Below are positions 25,676-33,203 of a stretch of 64,000 nucleotides of DNA, piece by piece. The stretch lies in NCBI RefSeq assembly GCF_033096445.1, contig NZ_AP028155.1, forward strand, positions 3,539,880 through 3,603,879, in the 5' to 3' direction. This DNA comes from Butyricimonas faecihominis (GTDB lineage: Bacteria; Bacteroidota; Bacteroidia; Bacteroidales; Marinifilaceae). A program made the translations under genes and the position numbers. Position 1 is the stretch's first letter, and the number at the start of each line of letters is the position of its first letter. Below the pieces are notes generated by a model. It saw only the letters and a program-made list of their open reading frames with translations. It searched no databases and was not told the DNA's origin.

Positions 25676-27262
25676 ATGAGGAGCATATATATTTGTATAT
25701 TAAGCATGGTTTTGTTATTCGGGTGTGCGGATGTGATCAACGTGGAACCGGAGAACGATACAACCTTTACCAATTATTTTAAGACAACGAAAGATGCGGA
25801 GGCTTTGTTGACTTCCCTGCAGTTGGATATACGAAGCATGATGTGCGAGACAGGAGAACAAAACCCGCATTTATTTGCAGGAGAGATGATCGATTCAGCC
25901 GTGAGTAGGTACATTAGCGGGCCTCGTACATTGGATTACACGTATTACGTGAATAAATCATGGGAGAAATTTTACAGGGTGATCAATTCGGCTGATTTGA
26001 TTTTGGACAACCTGCATCGTTTCCCCTTGACCGAAGAGGAGTTGAAACCTTGGGAATTACAGGCTTGTTTTGCTAAAGGTGTGGCTTACTTCCTTTTAGC
26101 ACAACGTTGGGGTGAGGTTCCTATCACGAAAGGTACGACCTATTTTGGTAAACTTGCGAGAAGTTCCGTGCATGATGTATTAGAAGAAGCGACTAAATGG
26201 GCGTTAAAAGCCTTGGAATTGCCTGTTTATGAGGAGTTGGTAGATGATGAGGGGAAGAGCCGGACAACCAAACAATATGGAAGTAAAGGAGCGGCTGCGG
26301 CCTTGTTGGCTCATCTTTACGCATGGCGGGCCACGATCGAGGAACAACCGGAATATTTGGTTGAAGCCGAAAGATACTGCACGATGATCATTGAGAATCA
26401 AGCGGGGAATTATGCCTTGGCAGCTTCACCGGAAGCCGTTTGCACAGAAGTCATGAAACGTGGCAGTCGCGAATCGATCTGGGAAGTTCACAGAACATTG
26501 GAGGATGATGCGATTGACTCTTATTCTTCCGCGTATGCCTCGGAAGTTTACGTGGGCATTCCTACCTATTATACCAATATCAATCAATACTACAACTTGA
26601 TGCTTTTCAAAAGTCATGTACGGGAAATGTTCGATCCGGAAGACCGACGTCGAGAGGCTTATTTTTGGGGAGTTGAAGCGGATTCTTTATTCACGGTACA
26701 GACTGCCGATAAGATATTGAAATGCGTGTTATCGTATGGTACGAATGATCACGTGGTAGGGAAATTTAGAATAAAAGAACGTAAAGAAACGTACATAAAT
26801 AAATTCCGTTATGGTATCATCGAGACCGATCCGTATTGGGGAACACAGCGTTATCTCGGGATGGATATGAATAAAGTCATTTGGCGATTGGCAGATATCA
26901 TGTTGCTTCGGGCAGAGTGTCGCGCTCGTCAGAATAACCCGGATGCGGTAATCGATTTGAACGAGATTCGGAAAAGGGCGTATGGGAACGATGAACACAA
27001 GTATACGGCTGCGGAAGGCGATTTACAATTGGCTATCTTCAGAGAAAGGGAAAAAGAGTTGTTATTTGAAGATCACCGTTTTTATGATATTCGGCGTAAC
27101 GGCATTGACTACGTGCGGAGAGAGCTACCGGAAGCTTTCGGGAAACTGACAGATCAAGATATTAAGGATGGAGCTCTATATATGGATATAGCCCTTAAAG
27201 CGATGACAAATAACGATTTAATGCGTCATAATGTGTATTGGAATAAATTCTTACAAAAATAA
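25676..27262 (+). CDS. SusD/RagB nutrient-binding lipoprotein (locus 1)
   Basis: Surface lipoprotein that forms the lid of the SusC transporter and captures the ligand. Lipobox cysteine at residue 17 (MVLLFGCADV). The helical TPR-like SusD scaffold is clear: YRVINSADLILDNL, ACFAKGVAYFLLAQRWGEVPI, AAALLAHLYAWRATIEEQPEYLVEAERYC, VIWRLADIMLLRAECRARQ, RKRAYGNDEHKYT, and the signature EREKELLFEDHRFYDIRRNG near the C-terminus. Start set at the ATG 25676; a GTG directly before it is in frame. Four bases after the susC stop, so coupled. Confidence 0.95.
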   Translation: MRSIYICILSMVLLFGCADVINVEPENDTTFTNYFKTTKDAEALLTSLQLDIRSMMCETGEQNPHLFAGEMIDSAVSRYISGPRTLDYTYYVNKSWEKFYRVINSADLILDNLHRFPLTEEELKPWELQACFAKGVAYFLLAQRWGEVPITKGTTYFGKLARSSVHDVLEEATKWALKALELPVYEELVDDEGKSRTTKQYGSKGAAAALLAHLYAWRATIEEQPEYLVEAERYCTMIIENQAGNYALAASPEAVCTEVMKRGSRESIWEVHRTLEDDAIDSYSSAYASEVYVGIPTYYTNINQYYNLMLFKSHVREMFDPEDRRREAYFWGVEADSLFTVQTADKILKCVLSYGTNDHVVGKFRIKERKETYINKFRYGIIETDPYWGTQRYLGMDMNKVIWRLADIMLLRAECRARQNNPDAVIDLNEIRKRAYGNDEHKYTAAEGDLQLAIFREREKELLFEDHRFYDIRRNGIDYVRRELPEAFGKLTDQDIKDGALYMDIALKAMTNNDLMRHNVYWNKFLQK

Positions 27263-27267
27263 AGAGT

Positions 27268-27900
27268 ATGAAAACAAGATATTTATTTGGATTGTTAGCC
27301 CTATTTGTTTTTGTGGCAGGTGGGTGTACGAAAGACCAATTTATCAAGAGCGGTTTAAGTAATGGGCGTTTCGACGGGAGCCTGTTAGAATACATGGAAG
27401 CGCCGGGACATTCTTATGACTGGGATTCAACGGCATTAATGGTACGTCATGCGGGTGAAAAAATGGTACGTTTGTTTGAGGGGCAGGACCCGGATCACCC
27501 GGAGATCACCTTTTTAGGACCGACCAATCATTCGATTCGTCGTTACATGTTGGAGAATAACATAGAACGGGTGGCAGACATGGATCCGCTTTGGTGCGAG
27601 GAAGTGTTGCTGCGTCACGTGTTGGACAGAAAACTTTATCGGGATGACATTCCGAGGGGCAAGAAAGCCGGAGGTATTATCGAGGGGGGTATGGAATGCC
27701 TGTCATTAGGAGGAAAAGGGATCTACCTCTTCACGATGCGTGGAAGTTACGGTACCGTGCAGGAAGCCGGAGCCGTTCGGATCTATTGCGTGGTGAAGGG
27801 GACGAATGTGGATATTGATATTGCTTCCAGTAACATCGAACCCAATCATTGTGTGGTACACTCCTTGGGGTATAATTTTACGTTGAATAGAGATTTATAA
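27268..27900 (+). CDS. FAS1 (fasciclin)-like lipoprotein (locus 1)
   Basis: Lipoprotein with cysteine at residue 20 (FVFVAGGCTKD). One fasciclin-like domain: FLGPTNHSIRRYMLENNI corresponds to the FAPTNxAF helix region, and MDPLWCEEVLLRHVLDRKLYRDDI to the L-x-x-hL-x-YHV-x-x-G block. FAS1 domains mediate protein or glycan contacts and occur often as accessory lipoproteins in SusCD loci. Six bases after the susD stop. Its role here, probably surface ligand capture or complex assembly, is inferred. Confidence 0.75.
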   Translation: MKTRYLFGLLALFVFVAGGCTKDQFIKSGLSNGRFDGSLLEYMEAPGHSYDWDSTALMVRHAGEKMVRLFEGQDPDHPEITFLGPTNHSIRRYMLENNIERVADMDPLWCEEVLLRHVLDRKLYRDDIPRGKKAGGIIEGGMECLSLGGKGIYLFTMRGSYGTVQEAGAVRIYCVVKGTNVDIDIASSNIEPNHCVVHSLGYNFTLNRDL

Positions 27901-27916
27901 ATTAAAGGAAAGGTTT

Positions 27917-28348
27917 ATGAGGAAAATTATATTTATCGGGGCAGTAATATTTGTTTGTTGCCTGAATGCTTGTCATGAAAAAACAGTTGGATACTTGATC
28001 TCGGAGAATGCCAGTTACGAACCGGACACATTAGTCGTACCCCGGGAATTGGGTCCCGTGAAGGATGCCATTCGCATCAAAAACCAGTCCCCGTGGGTGT
28101 CATACGCCATGCAAGGATATCAAGGTACAGAGCAAATCATGTTTAGCGTGGAATCCGTGACCTCAACTGCAGGGGAGGTTGAAGCGCAAAAATTTAAAGA
28201 CGAACTGCAGATTCGTGGAGGTGGAGGAGCTTTGGAGTATCCATTGGAACATAAAGCGGGACCGGGTAGGTACGTGGTTTCCGTGAGATTGACTAATCCT
28301 GGATACAGCCAAGTCGTGGAAGAAGCGTTCACGTTCATTTTGGAATAG
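27917..28348 (+). CDS. Small lipoprotein of SusCD locus 1, function unknown
   Basis: 143 residues. Lipobox LNAC with cysteine at residue 19, then a short beta-rich region: SENASYEPDTLVVPRELGP, DAIRIKNQSPWVSYAMQGYQGTEQIMFSV and a final Ig-like block (PGRYVVSVRLTNPGYSQVV). It looks like a BACON/Ig-type or DUF4958-like small surface domain. Lies 16 bases after the FAS1 gene and 18 before the thioredoxin-like gene, all one operon. Confidence 0.7.
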   Translation: MRKIIFIGAVIFVCCLNACHEKTVGYLISENASYEPDTLVVPRELGPVKDAIRIKNQSPWVSYAMQGYQGTEQIMFSVESVTSTAGEVEAQKFKDELQIRGGGGALEYPLEHKAGPGRYVVSVRLTNPGYSQVVEEAFTFILE

Positions 28349-28366
28349 AAAGAAACGGAGGTTTTT

Positions 28367-29647
28367 ATGAACAGAATAAAATGCGTGATTGCGATCATTT
28401 TGTGTAGTTTCTATTTTGTTTCCCGGGGACAGACCTCTGTCTCGTGGGAAACGAACCTAAAAAAGGCAGTTGAGAAAGCGAAATCCGAAAATAAACTTGT
28501 TTTCGTCAATTTCGTGGCAGAAGGACTTGCGCCAAGCGTTCAATTTGCACGGCAAATCGGTGAATCTCAGGAATTGGCCCAATATTTCGAATCTCGTTTT
28601 GTTAGTGTGTTAGTGGATATTTCCAAAGATCAGCAGGTTGCTCGACAATACCAAATCCAAGGATTACCAACCTTGCTTTTCCTTGATTCCCGGGGAAAAG
28701 AGATCAAGCGGTTGTTAGGTGGCGTAACCCCCGAGCACATTATCTATTGGGCGCAAGTCCTGACAGGTGAGAAACCTTCCGTTGATATGCTGTGGGAGCA
28801 ATATCGACAGGATAAAGACAATCTTGCGCTCATGGGGCAAATATTGCGGGAGATGCCGATTTATTCCTTGGGATTAACCTCTCGAGCGGATGCGGAAAAG
28901 TGGCAAGATCGCGTGGAAAAGTTATTTCAAACCTATTGGAACGCGAAACCTCGAGAAGAGATGATCAACGAGAAAGACTTTGGAATCATCGTGCTTTATT
29001 GTCAAAAGTGGGAGGAGAAAAACGACCCAGTGGAATTCGTGATCAAACACTACGAAGAGTATGCGAAAATTATTCCGGCTCAGATGTTGATTTCTTATTT
29101 GGCTTCATACGTGAACACTTTGGTCAATAATTTAGCTATGGCTGGAGACTTGGCATACAAACAAGTATTGGCTCGTTTGCAGGGGGATTTGAAACCGATT
29201 TTCGATGTCGTGCAGACAAAAAGTTTACCGGTGGAATATCTGATGACCGCCAAGGCGGATGCCTTGTACACCTTGTTTCGTGAAAAAGATCAGGAGAAAT
29301 ACATCCAACTTCAACGTGATTATTTGGAGAAAATGGGGGACTTGGCCGGGAAAGAGGATTACCAAAATGCAGCGATGAACTTATTGGTGAAAATGCAAAA
29401 TAAATTAACACGTGAGTCGGCCACCCAAGCTTTACTTTGGTTGGATAAACTGATTTCTTTTCCCATGGAGGTAAGTGAAAAGGCCGTATTTGTCGCATCC
29501 ATGGGGGATTGTTATCTGACTTTGGAGAATAAACAGAAAGCTAAAGAGTGTTTCAATCAGGCATTTATGATGTCTTTGCAATCACAAGACCCGCAGTTGC
29601 AGGCGTATTTCCAACAGAAGGTTGCGGCCCTTTCTGATGAGGAATAA
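28367..29647 (+). CDS. Thioredoxin-fold protein without catalytic cysteines (locus 1)
   Basis: Secreted or periplasmic protein: signal peptide (MNRIKCVIAIILCSFYFVSRGQ), thioredoxin-like domain (about residues 25-135), then a 290-residue helical, TPR-like region. The fold is recognisable from LVFVNFVAEGLAPSVQFAR and the cis-Pro segment QIQGLPTLLFLDSRGKEIKRLLG. Compared with the locus-2 homologue (FYTSWCGPCKMM), both active-site cysteines are replaced (Leu and Ser in AEGLAPS), so it cannot do thiol-disulfide exchange by this motif. It may act as a chaperone or binding adaptor for the transporter. Last gene of locus 1. Confidence 0.85.
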   Translation: MNRIKCVIAIILCSFYFVSRGQTSVSWETNLKKAVEKAKSENKLVFVNFVAEGLAPSVQFARQIGESQELAQYFESRFVSVLVDISKDQQVARQYQIQGLPTLLFLDSRGKEIKRLLGGVTPEHIIYWAQVLTGEKPSVDMLWEQYRQDKDNLALMGQILREMPIYSLGLTSRADAEKWQDRVEKLFQTYWNAKPREEMINEKDFGIIVLYCQKWEEKNDPVEFVIKHYEEYAKIIPAQMLISYLASYVNTLVNNLAMAGDLAYKQVLARLQGDLKPIFDVVQTKSLPVEYLMTAKADALYTLFREKDQEKYIQLQRDYLEKMGDLAGKEDYQNAAMNLLVKMQNKLTRESATQALLWLDKLISFPMEVSEKAVFVASMGDCYLTLENKQKAKECFNQAFMMSLQSQDPQLQAYFQQKVAALSDEE

Positions 29648-29745
29648 TCGATTGTGGATAGATATTTGCGTGATATTCATGATTAGTTGATAAGATTGAT
29701 TTGGAATAAACGTTTTTTTCGATTAGTTTTGCAGTCCAAATAAGG

Positions 29746-29817
29746 GCCCTTGTAGTTCAACGGATAGAACGGAAGTTTCCTAAACTTTAAATGGCAGTTC
29801 GATTCTGCCCGGGGGTA
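29746..29817 (+). tRNA. tRNA-Arg (anticodon CCT)
   Basis: Complete cloverleaf by hand: acceptor GCCCTTG (29746-29752) pairs with CGGGGGT (29810-29816) with G-U pairs; D stem GTTC/GAAC; anticodon stem GAAGT/ACTTT around TTCCTAA with anticodon CCT at 29779-29781; T stem GGCAG/CTGCC with loop TTCGATT. Discriminator A at 29817; CCA is not encoded. Confidence 0.92.
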
Positions 29818-29840
29818 CAGAAAGATAAAAGTTAAAAATT

Positions 29841-29886
29841 AAAAGCTAAAAGTTAAGGTATTCCGGTTACTTCTAGCTTTTTTTTA
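29841..29886 (+). terminator. Intrinsic terminator after tRNA-Arg
   Basis: AAAAGCTA (29841-29848) pairs with TAGCTTTT (29874-29881), extended inside by AAGTTA/TACTT-type pairing, followed by a run of T to 29885. Confidence 0.6.
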
Positions 29887-29919
29887 TGGAGATAAGTTTT
29901 ACTCGAGTGTATGGCACTT

Positions 29920-30495
29920 TTATTCATTATCACATTCTGGTAGCTGATAACCGATTCGTTTTCGTTCGTTAGTCCCTCGATTTTTTACTTGTAATTCGGC
30001 AAGTGTTTGGTTGATTAGTTCGAGTTGCATTCGGGTGTCCTCGTTTATATCGTTTTGGTCGGCAAACATTTCCTTGATATACTCTTTCAGTTCTTTCAAT
30101 TCGTTTTTAATTTCCCCTATTTTATCTGTTGGAGAGTTGGCTATTAACTGTCGAACGGCGACAAAAGCTCGCATGATGCCCATGTTTACCTCGATAGCGA
30201 TTTCTGAATTAAGGACGCTACTTAGCATGGCGACACCTAATTCCGTGAAAGCAAAAGGCATATATCTATTACCACCTCTTTGGTTTGAGGTGCAATTTCT
30301 GCACCTCAAACTATCGTACTCTTCTTTTGTCAACTCGAACATGAAATCCGACGGGAATCGTTTTAAATTATTCTTCACGGAACGTTTCAAATATTTTGTT
30401 TCTGTTCCATATAATTCAGCCAGATCAAAATCAAGCATGACCCTTTGTCCTCGGATTTCATAAATTTTATCTTGAATGATTTGCAGGTCCATCAC
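29920..30495 (-). CDS. ORF6N domain protein, copy 1
   Basis: 191 residues. N-terminal ORF6N (KilA-N related) DNA-binding domain: [50 protein letters not shown], with the [22 protein letters not shown] segment, then an acidic/basic coiled coil ([16 protein letters not shown]) and a polar tail. ORF6N domains are common in phages and mobile elements but also occur as lone chromosomal genes in Bacteroidota, likely as regulators. It is the left copy of a 766-bp tandem duplication; ends and upstream region are nearly identical to copy 2, while the middle (residues about 45-100) has diverged. Confidence 0.88.
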   Translation of the reverse strand: MMDLQIIQDKIYEIRGQRVMLDFDLAELYGTETKYLKRSVKNNLKRFPSDFMFELTKEEYDSLRCRNCTSNQRGGNRYMPFAFTELGVAMLSSVLNSEIAIEVNMGIMRAFVAVRQLIANSPTDKIGEIKNELKELKEYIKEMFADQNDINEDTRMQLELINQTLAELQVKNRGTNERKRIGYQLPECDNE

Positions 30496-30680
30496 GGTTA
30501 TATTATTTAGTAGGATAAATGTAGTAAAAATAGATATAAATCATCACTATATAGCCACAAAGTTAAAGAATATGCAAATCAGGAGTACGTGTTCCATGAA
30601 ATTCTATTAACTTCGCAGGCGGATAAACAGGATTAAATATGCTGAAAAGCTTGAGGTATAGAAAAGAGTTTGAGCTTTAT
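30461..30680. repeat. Left copy of a ~766-bp-period duplication (upstream part)
   Basis: The start codon region of ORF6N copy 1, the divergent promoter gap and the first codons of a sigma factor repeat with high identity at 31227-31446. Shared landmarks: GCAGGTCCATCACGGT, TTACAAAGTTAAAGAATATGC-like (ACAAAGTTAAAGAATATGC), GAGTACGTGTTCCATGAA, GCAGGCGGATAAACAGGATT. Offset is 766 bases throughout. Confidence 0.85.
30639..30680 (+). pseudogene. Truncated 5' end of a sigma factor gene
   Basis: Reads MLKSLRYRKEFELY, nearly the same as the start of the intact sigma factor at 31405 (MLKSLRYGKEFEELY), and then runs into the end of ORF6N copy 2 on the opposite strand. It is a by-product of the tandem duplication and should not be functional. 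Confidence 0.75.
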
Positions 30681-31261
30681 AATTTTTCATTTTCACATCC
30701 CGGTAACTCATACCCGATTCTTCTTCTTTCCTTAAAGCCCCGGTCTTTTGCTTGTAACTCTGCTAGGGTTTGGTTTATTAATTCGAGTTGCATCCGGGTA
30801 TCATCGTTAATATCATTATAGTCGGTAAAAACTTCTTCAAGGTACTCTTTGAGTTCTTTCATTTCCTGCTGGAGGAGTGAAACTCTATCCATAGGATGAT
30901 TTAGCAATAGTTGTCGCATCGCCACGAAAGCACGTGTTATTAGAACACTTGTTTGTATAGCGATGCCACTTCGTAGTACTCTGGATAGCATTACCACACC
31001 ATGCTCGGTGAACGCAAGTGGTAGAGCTGACTTTGGGCGTTTATTTCGAGATGTCATCACAAATTGTGATGACATGTTTTCCCATTCTGTAATTGAGAGT
31101 TGAAACATGAAATCTTCGGGGAAACGTTCTGCGTTACGTTTTACTGCTTGGTTCAATACCCGGGTTTCAACTTGATACATTTCAGCCAGATCGAAGTCAA
31201 GCATGACCTTTTGTCCTCGGATTTCATGAATTTTATCTTGAATGATTTGCAGGTCCATCAC
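30677..31261 (-). CDS. ORF6N domain protein, copy 2
   Basis: 194 residues, paralogue of the gene at 29920-30495. Shared: [27 protein letters not shown] at the N-terminus and the C-terminal coil ([37 protein letters not shown]). Divergent: the recognition half of the domain (VETRVLNQAVKRNAERFPEDFMFQLSITEWENMSSQFV), so the two proteins probably bind different DNA or partners. The 143-base gap to the sigma gene at 31405 forms a divergent promoter region, present in two copies because of the duplication. Confidence 0.88.
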   Translation of the reverse strand: MMDLQIIQDKIHEIRGQKVMLDFDLAEMYQVETRVLNQAVKRNAERFPEDFMFQLSITEWENMSSQFVMTSRNKRPKSALPLAFTEHGVVMLSRVLRSGIAIQTSVLITRAFVAMRQLLLNHPMDRVSLLQQEMKELKEYLEEVFTDYNDINDDTRMQLELINQTLAELQAKDRGFKERRRIGYELPGCENEKL

Positions 31262-31446
31262 GGTGATATTATTTAGTAGGACAAATGTAATAAAAGTAAA
31301 TATAAATCGTTGCTATATAGTTACAAAGTTAAAGAATATGCAAATCAAGAGTACGTGTTCCATGAATTTCTATTAACTTAGCAGGCGGATAAACAGGATT
31401 GAATATGCTGAAAAGCTTGAGGTATGGAAAAGAGTTCGAAGAACTG
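31227..31446. repeat. Right copy of the ~766-bp-period duplication (upstream part)
   Basis: Counterpart of 30461-30680. Here the repeated start codons lead into the complete sigma factor gene. Differences are scattered single bases, so the duplication is not very recent. Confidence 0.85.
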
Positions 31447-31938
31447 TACACGGGAAACTATTCCCGTCTGTACTACTATGCTTATCAGTTTTTGAATGAT
31501 GCGGAGGTCAGTCGGGATGTGGTGAATGATGCGTTCGAGTACGTGTGGAAAAACTACGAGAACTTTCGGAAGATGAATGTGGTGGCGATTCTTTTCCAGA
31601 GCGTGCGGAATAAAAGTATAGACACGTTCCGTCACAATAAGGTGGAAGAGAATTACGTGGCATTGTATTCCCGTATGCTTTCGGAAGAGGATGCGGGGCT
31701 GGATGAGGAAAACGAGAAGATTGAACGGATATATAAAGTATTAGATAGTTTAACCCCGCAGACAAGGCATATCATGGAAGAATGTTATTTTAACCGGAAA
31801 AAATATGCAGAGGTTGCGGAGATGCTAAACATCAGTCCTAGTGCGGTAAAAAAGCACGTTATGAAAGCCTTGCGTTTATTGCGGGAAGAATTTCATATAA
31901 ATAATGGCTCGGAGGGGGTGCCCGAAAATGAGGTCTAA
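31405..31938 (+). CDS. ECF RNA polymerase sigma factor (SusCD locus 2)
   Basis: ECF sigma-70 factor, 177 residues from the ATG at 31405 (a TTG at 31399 is in frame). Region 2: LYYYAYQFLNDAEVSRDVVNDAFEYVWKNYENF; region 4: LTPQTRHIMEECYFNRKKYAEVAEMLNISPSAVKKHVMKALRLLREEF. Typical of the Bacteroidota sigma/FecR/SusC sensors. The FecR gene follows after 32 bases, the normal compact order, in contrast to locus 1. Its promoter and first codons are duplicated upstream at 30639. Confidence 0.93.
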   Translation: MLKSLRYGKEFEELYTGNYSRLYYYAYQFLNDAEVSRDVVNDAFEYVWKNYENFRKMNVVAILFQSVRNKSIDTFRHNKVEENYVALYSRMLSEEDAGLDEENEKIERIYKVLDSLTPQTRHIMEECYFNRKKYAEVAEMLNISPSAVKKHVMKALRLLREEFHINNGSEGVPENEV

Positions 31939-31970
31939 ACGTATTAATATAAATTAGGTCGTTAATAAAC

Positions 31971-33113
31971 ATGGATGATCAGGATATGAAAAATAAAAAG
32001 GATTTGCTGGATGCTTTGGATGATCCCGGCTCGTTGAGTCAGGAGGAGCTTGATGCAATTCTGGATGATCCGAAAGAACTGGAAGATGCTCGCTTGCTAG
32101 GGGATTATAGGCAGGCGTTTGTACGTTGTCATGCGTCCTTGAAACCTGATGTGAATAAAGAATGGAATAACTTCCGGCAGAGTAGAATCTCCGGTAAAAA
32201 TAAAGGAAAACAATTGTGGATCGGTATCTCGATAGGTGTGGCAGCCTCTGTGCTTTTATTTTTCAGTTGGCAGATGTTCGATCGGACAGCCCCTGTCCCG
32301 GTTAACCAACCGATCGTGGCTTTTACCGCCAGCTCGCAATCTCAAGAAGTCCTATTGTCCACGGGTGACGGGCGTATGGTATCACTGTCCGCACCTCAGG
32401 CCGACAGCCTATTGCGAGAGACGGGAATCACCCGGGGAGAAGAGGAGTTGGATTACCAGCAAACGATCCGGGAAACAGAGATACATACCTTGACAACCCC
32501 TAGATGCGGAGCCTATCAACTTCGCTTGGCAGATGGTACTCAAGTATGGTTAAATGCCGAGAGCCGCCTGAAATATCCCAGTCGTTTTACCGGGGAACAG
32601 CGGGTAGTCGAGCTAGAGGGAGAAGGTTATTTCAAGGTAACGCCCGATTCCCAGAGACCTTTTATCGTGAAATCCGGCAATATCACGACGGAAGTTTTGG
32701 GAACCGAGTTTAATGTCAGGACTTACGTCCCCGATGATTCACACGTGACCTTGTTAAAAGGAAGCGTGAAAGTGAAGAACACGGATTCATCCTCGGAAGT
32801 GGTAATACAACCCGGGGAAGACGCTCATTTACAAGGAGACGGGACTTTTGACGTGCGGGAAGTTGACACGGACAATTACTATTTATGGACGGAAGGATAT
32901 TTCTATTTTGATAATGAATCCGTGGTTGAGATCATGCGTGAATTAGGGCGGTGGTATAATATACGGGTCGAATTCGAGAACCTGCGAGCGATGAATTACC
33001 GCTTGCATTTCCTTGCCGAACGCGATCAGAAAATAGAAGAAGTACTACAATTATTGAACATGCTTGGTAAAGTACAAGCGACTTACGAAAACAATAAAAT
33101 TTCGGTAAAATAA
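31971..33113 (+). CDS. FecR-type anti-sigma factor (locus 2)
   Basis: 380 residues: acidic cytosolic N-terminus (LLDALDDPGSLSQEELDAILDDPKE), membrane helix about residues 82-100 (GISIGVAASVLLFFSWQMF), periplasmic FecR domain (TLTTPRCGAYQLRLADGTQVWLNAESRLKYPSRF, VELEGEGYFKVTPDSQRPF, VLGTEFNVRTY) and DUF4974 (FYFDNESVVEIMRELGRWYNIRVEF ... YENNKISVK). Should transmit occupancy of the STN domain of the SusC at 33204 to the sigma factor. Confidence 0.93.
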   Translation: MDDQDMKNKKDLLDALDDPGSLSQEELDAILDDPKELEDARLLGDYRQAFVRCHASLKPDVNKEWNNFRQSRISGKNKGKQLWIGISIGVAASVLLFFSWQMFDRTAPVPVNQPIVAFTASSQSQEVLLSTGDGRMVSLSAPQADSLLRETGITRGEEELDYQQTIRETEIHTLTTPRCGAYQLRLADGTQVWLNAESRLKYPSRFTGEQRVVELEGEGYFKVTPDSQRPFIVKSGNITTEVLGTEFNVRTYVPDDSHVTLLKGSVKVKNTDSSSEVVIQPGEDAHLQGDGTFDVREVDTDNYYLWTEGYFYFDNESVVEIMRELGRWYNIRVEFENLRAMNYRLHFLAERDQKIEEVLQLLNMLGKVQATYENNKISVK

Positions 33114-33203
33114 AAAATTTTTATCGTTTCTGGTACCCGATTTACATCTCAAAACGAAATCAGAATAAAGAATACGTATTTGAGTCATGTAAAAATAAAT
33201 TAA

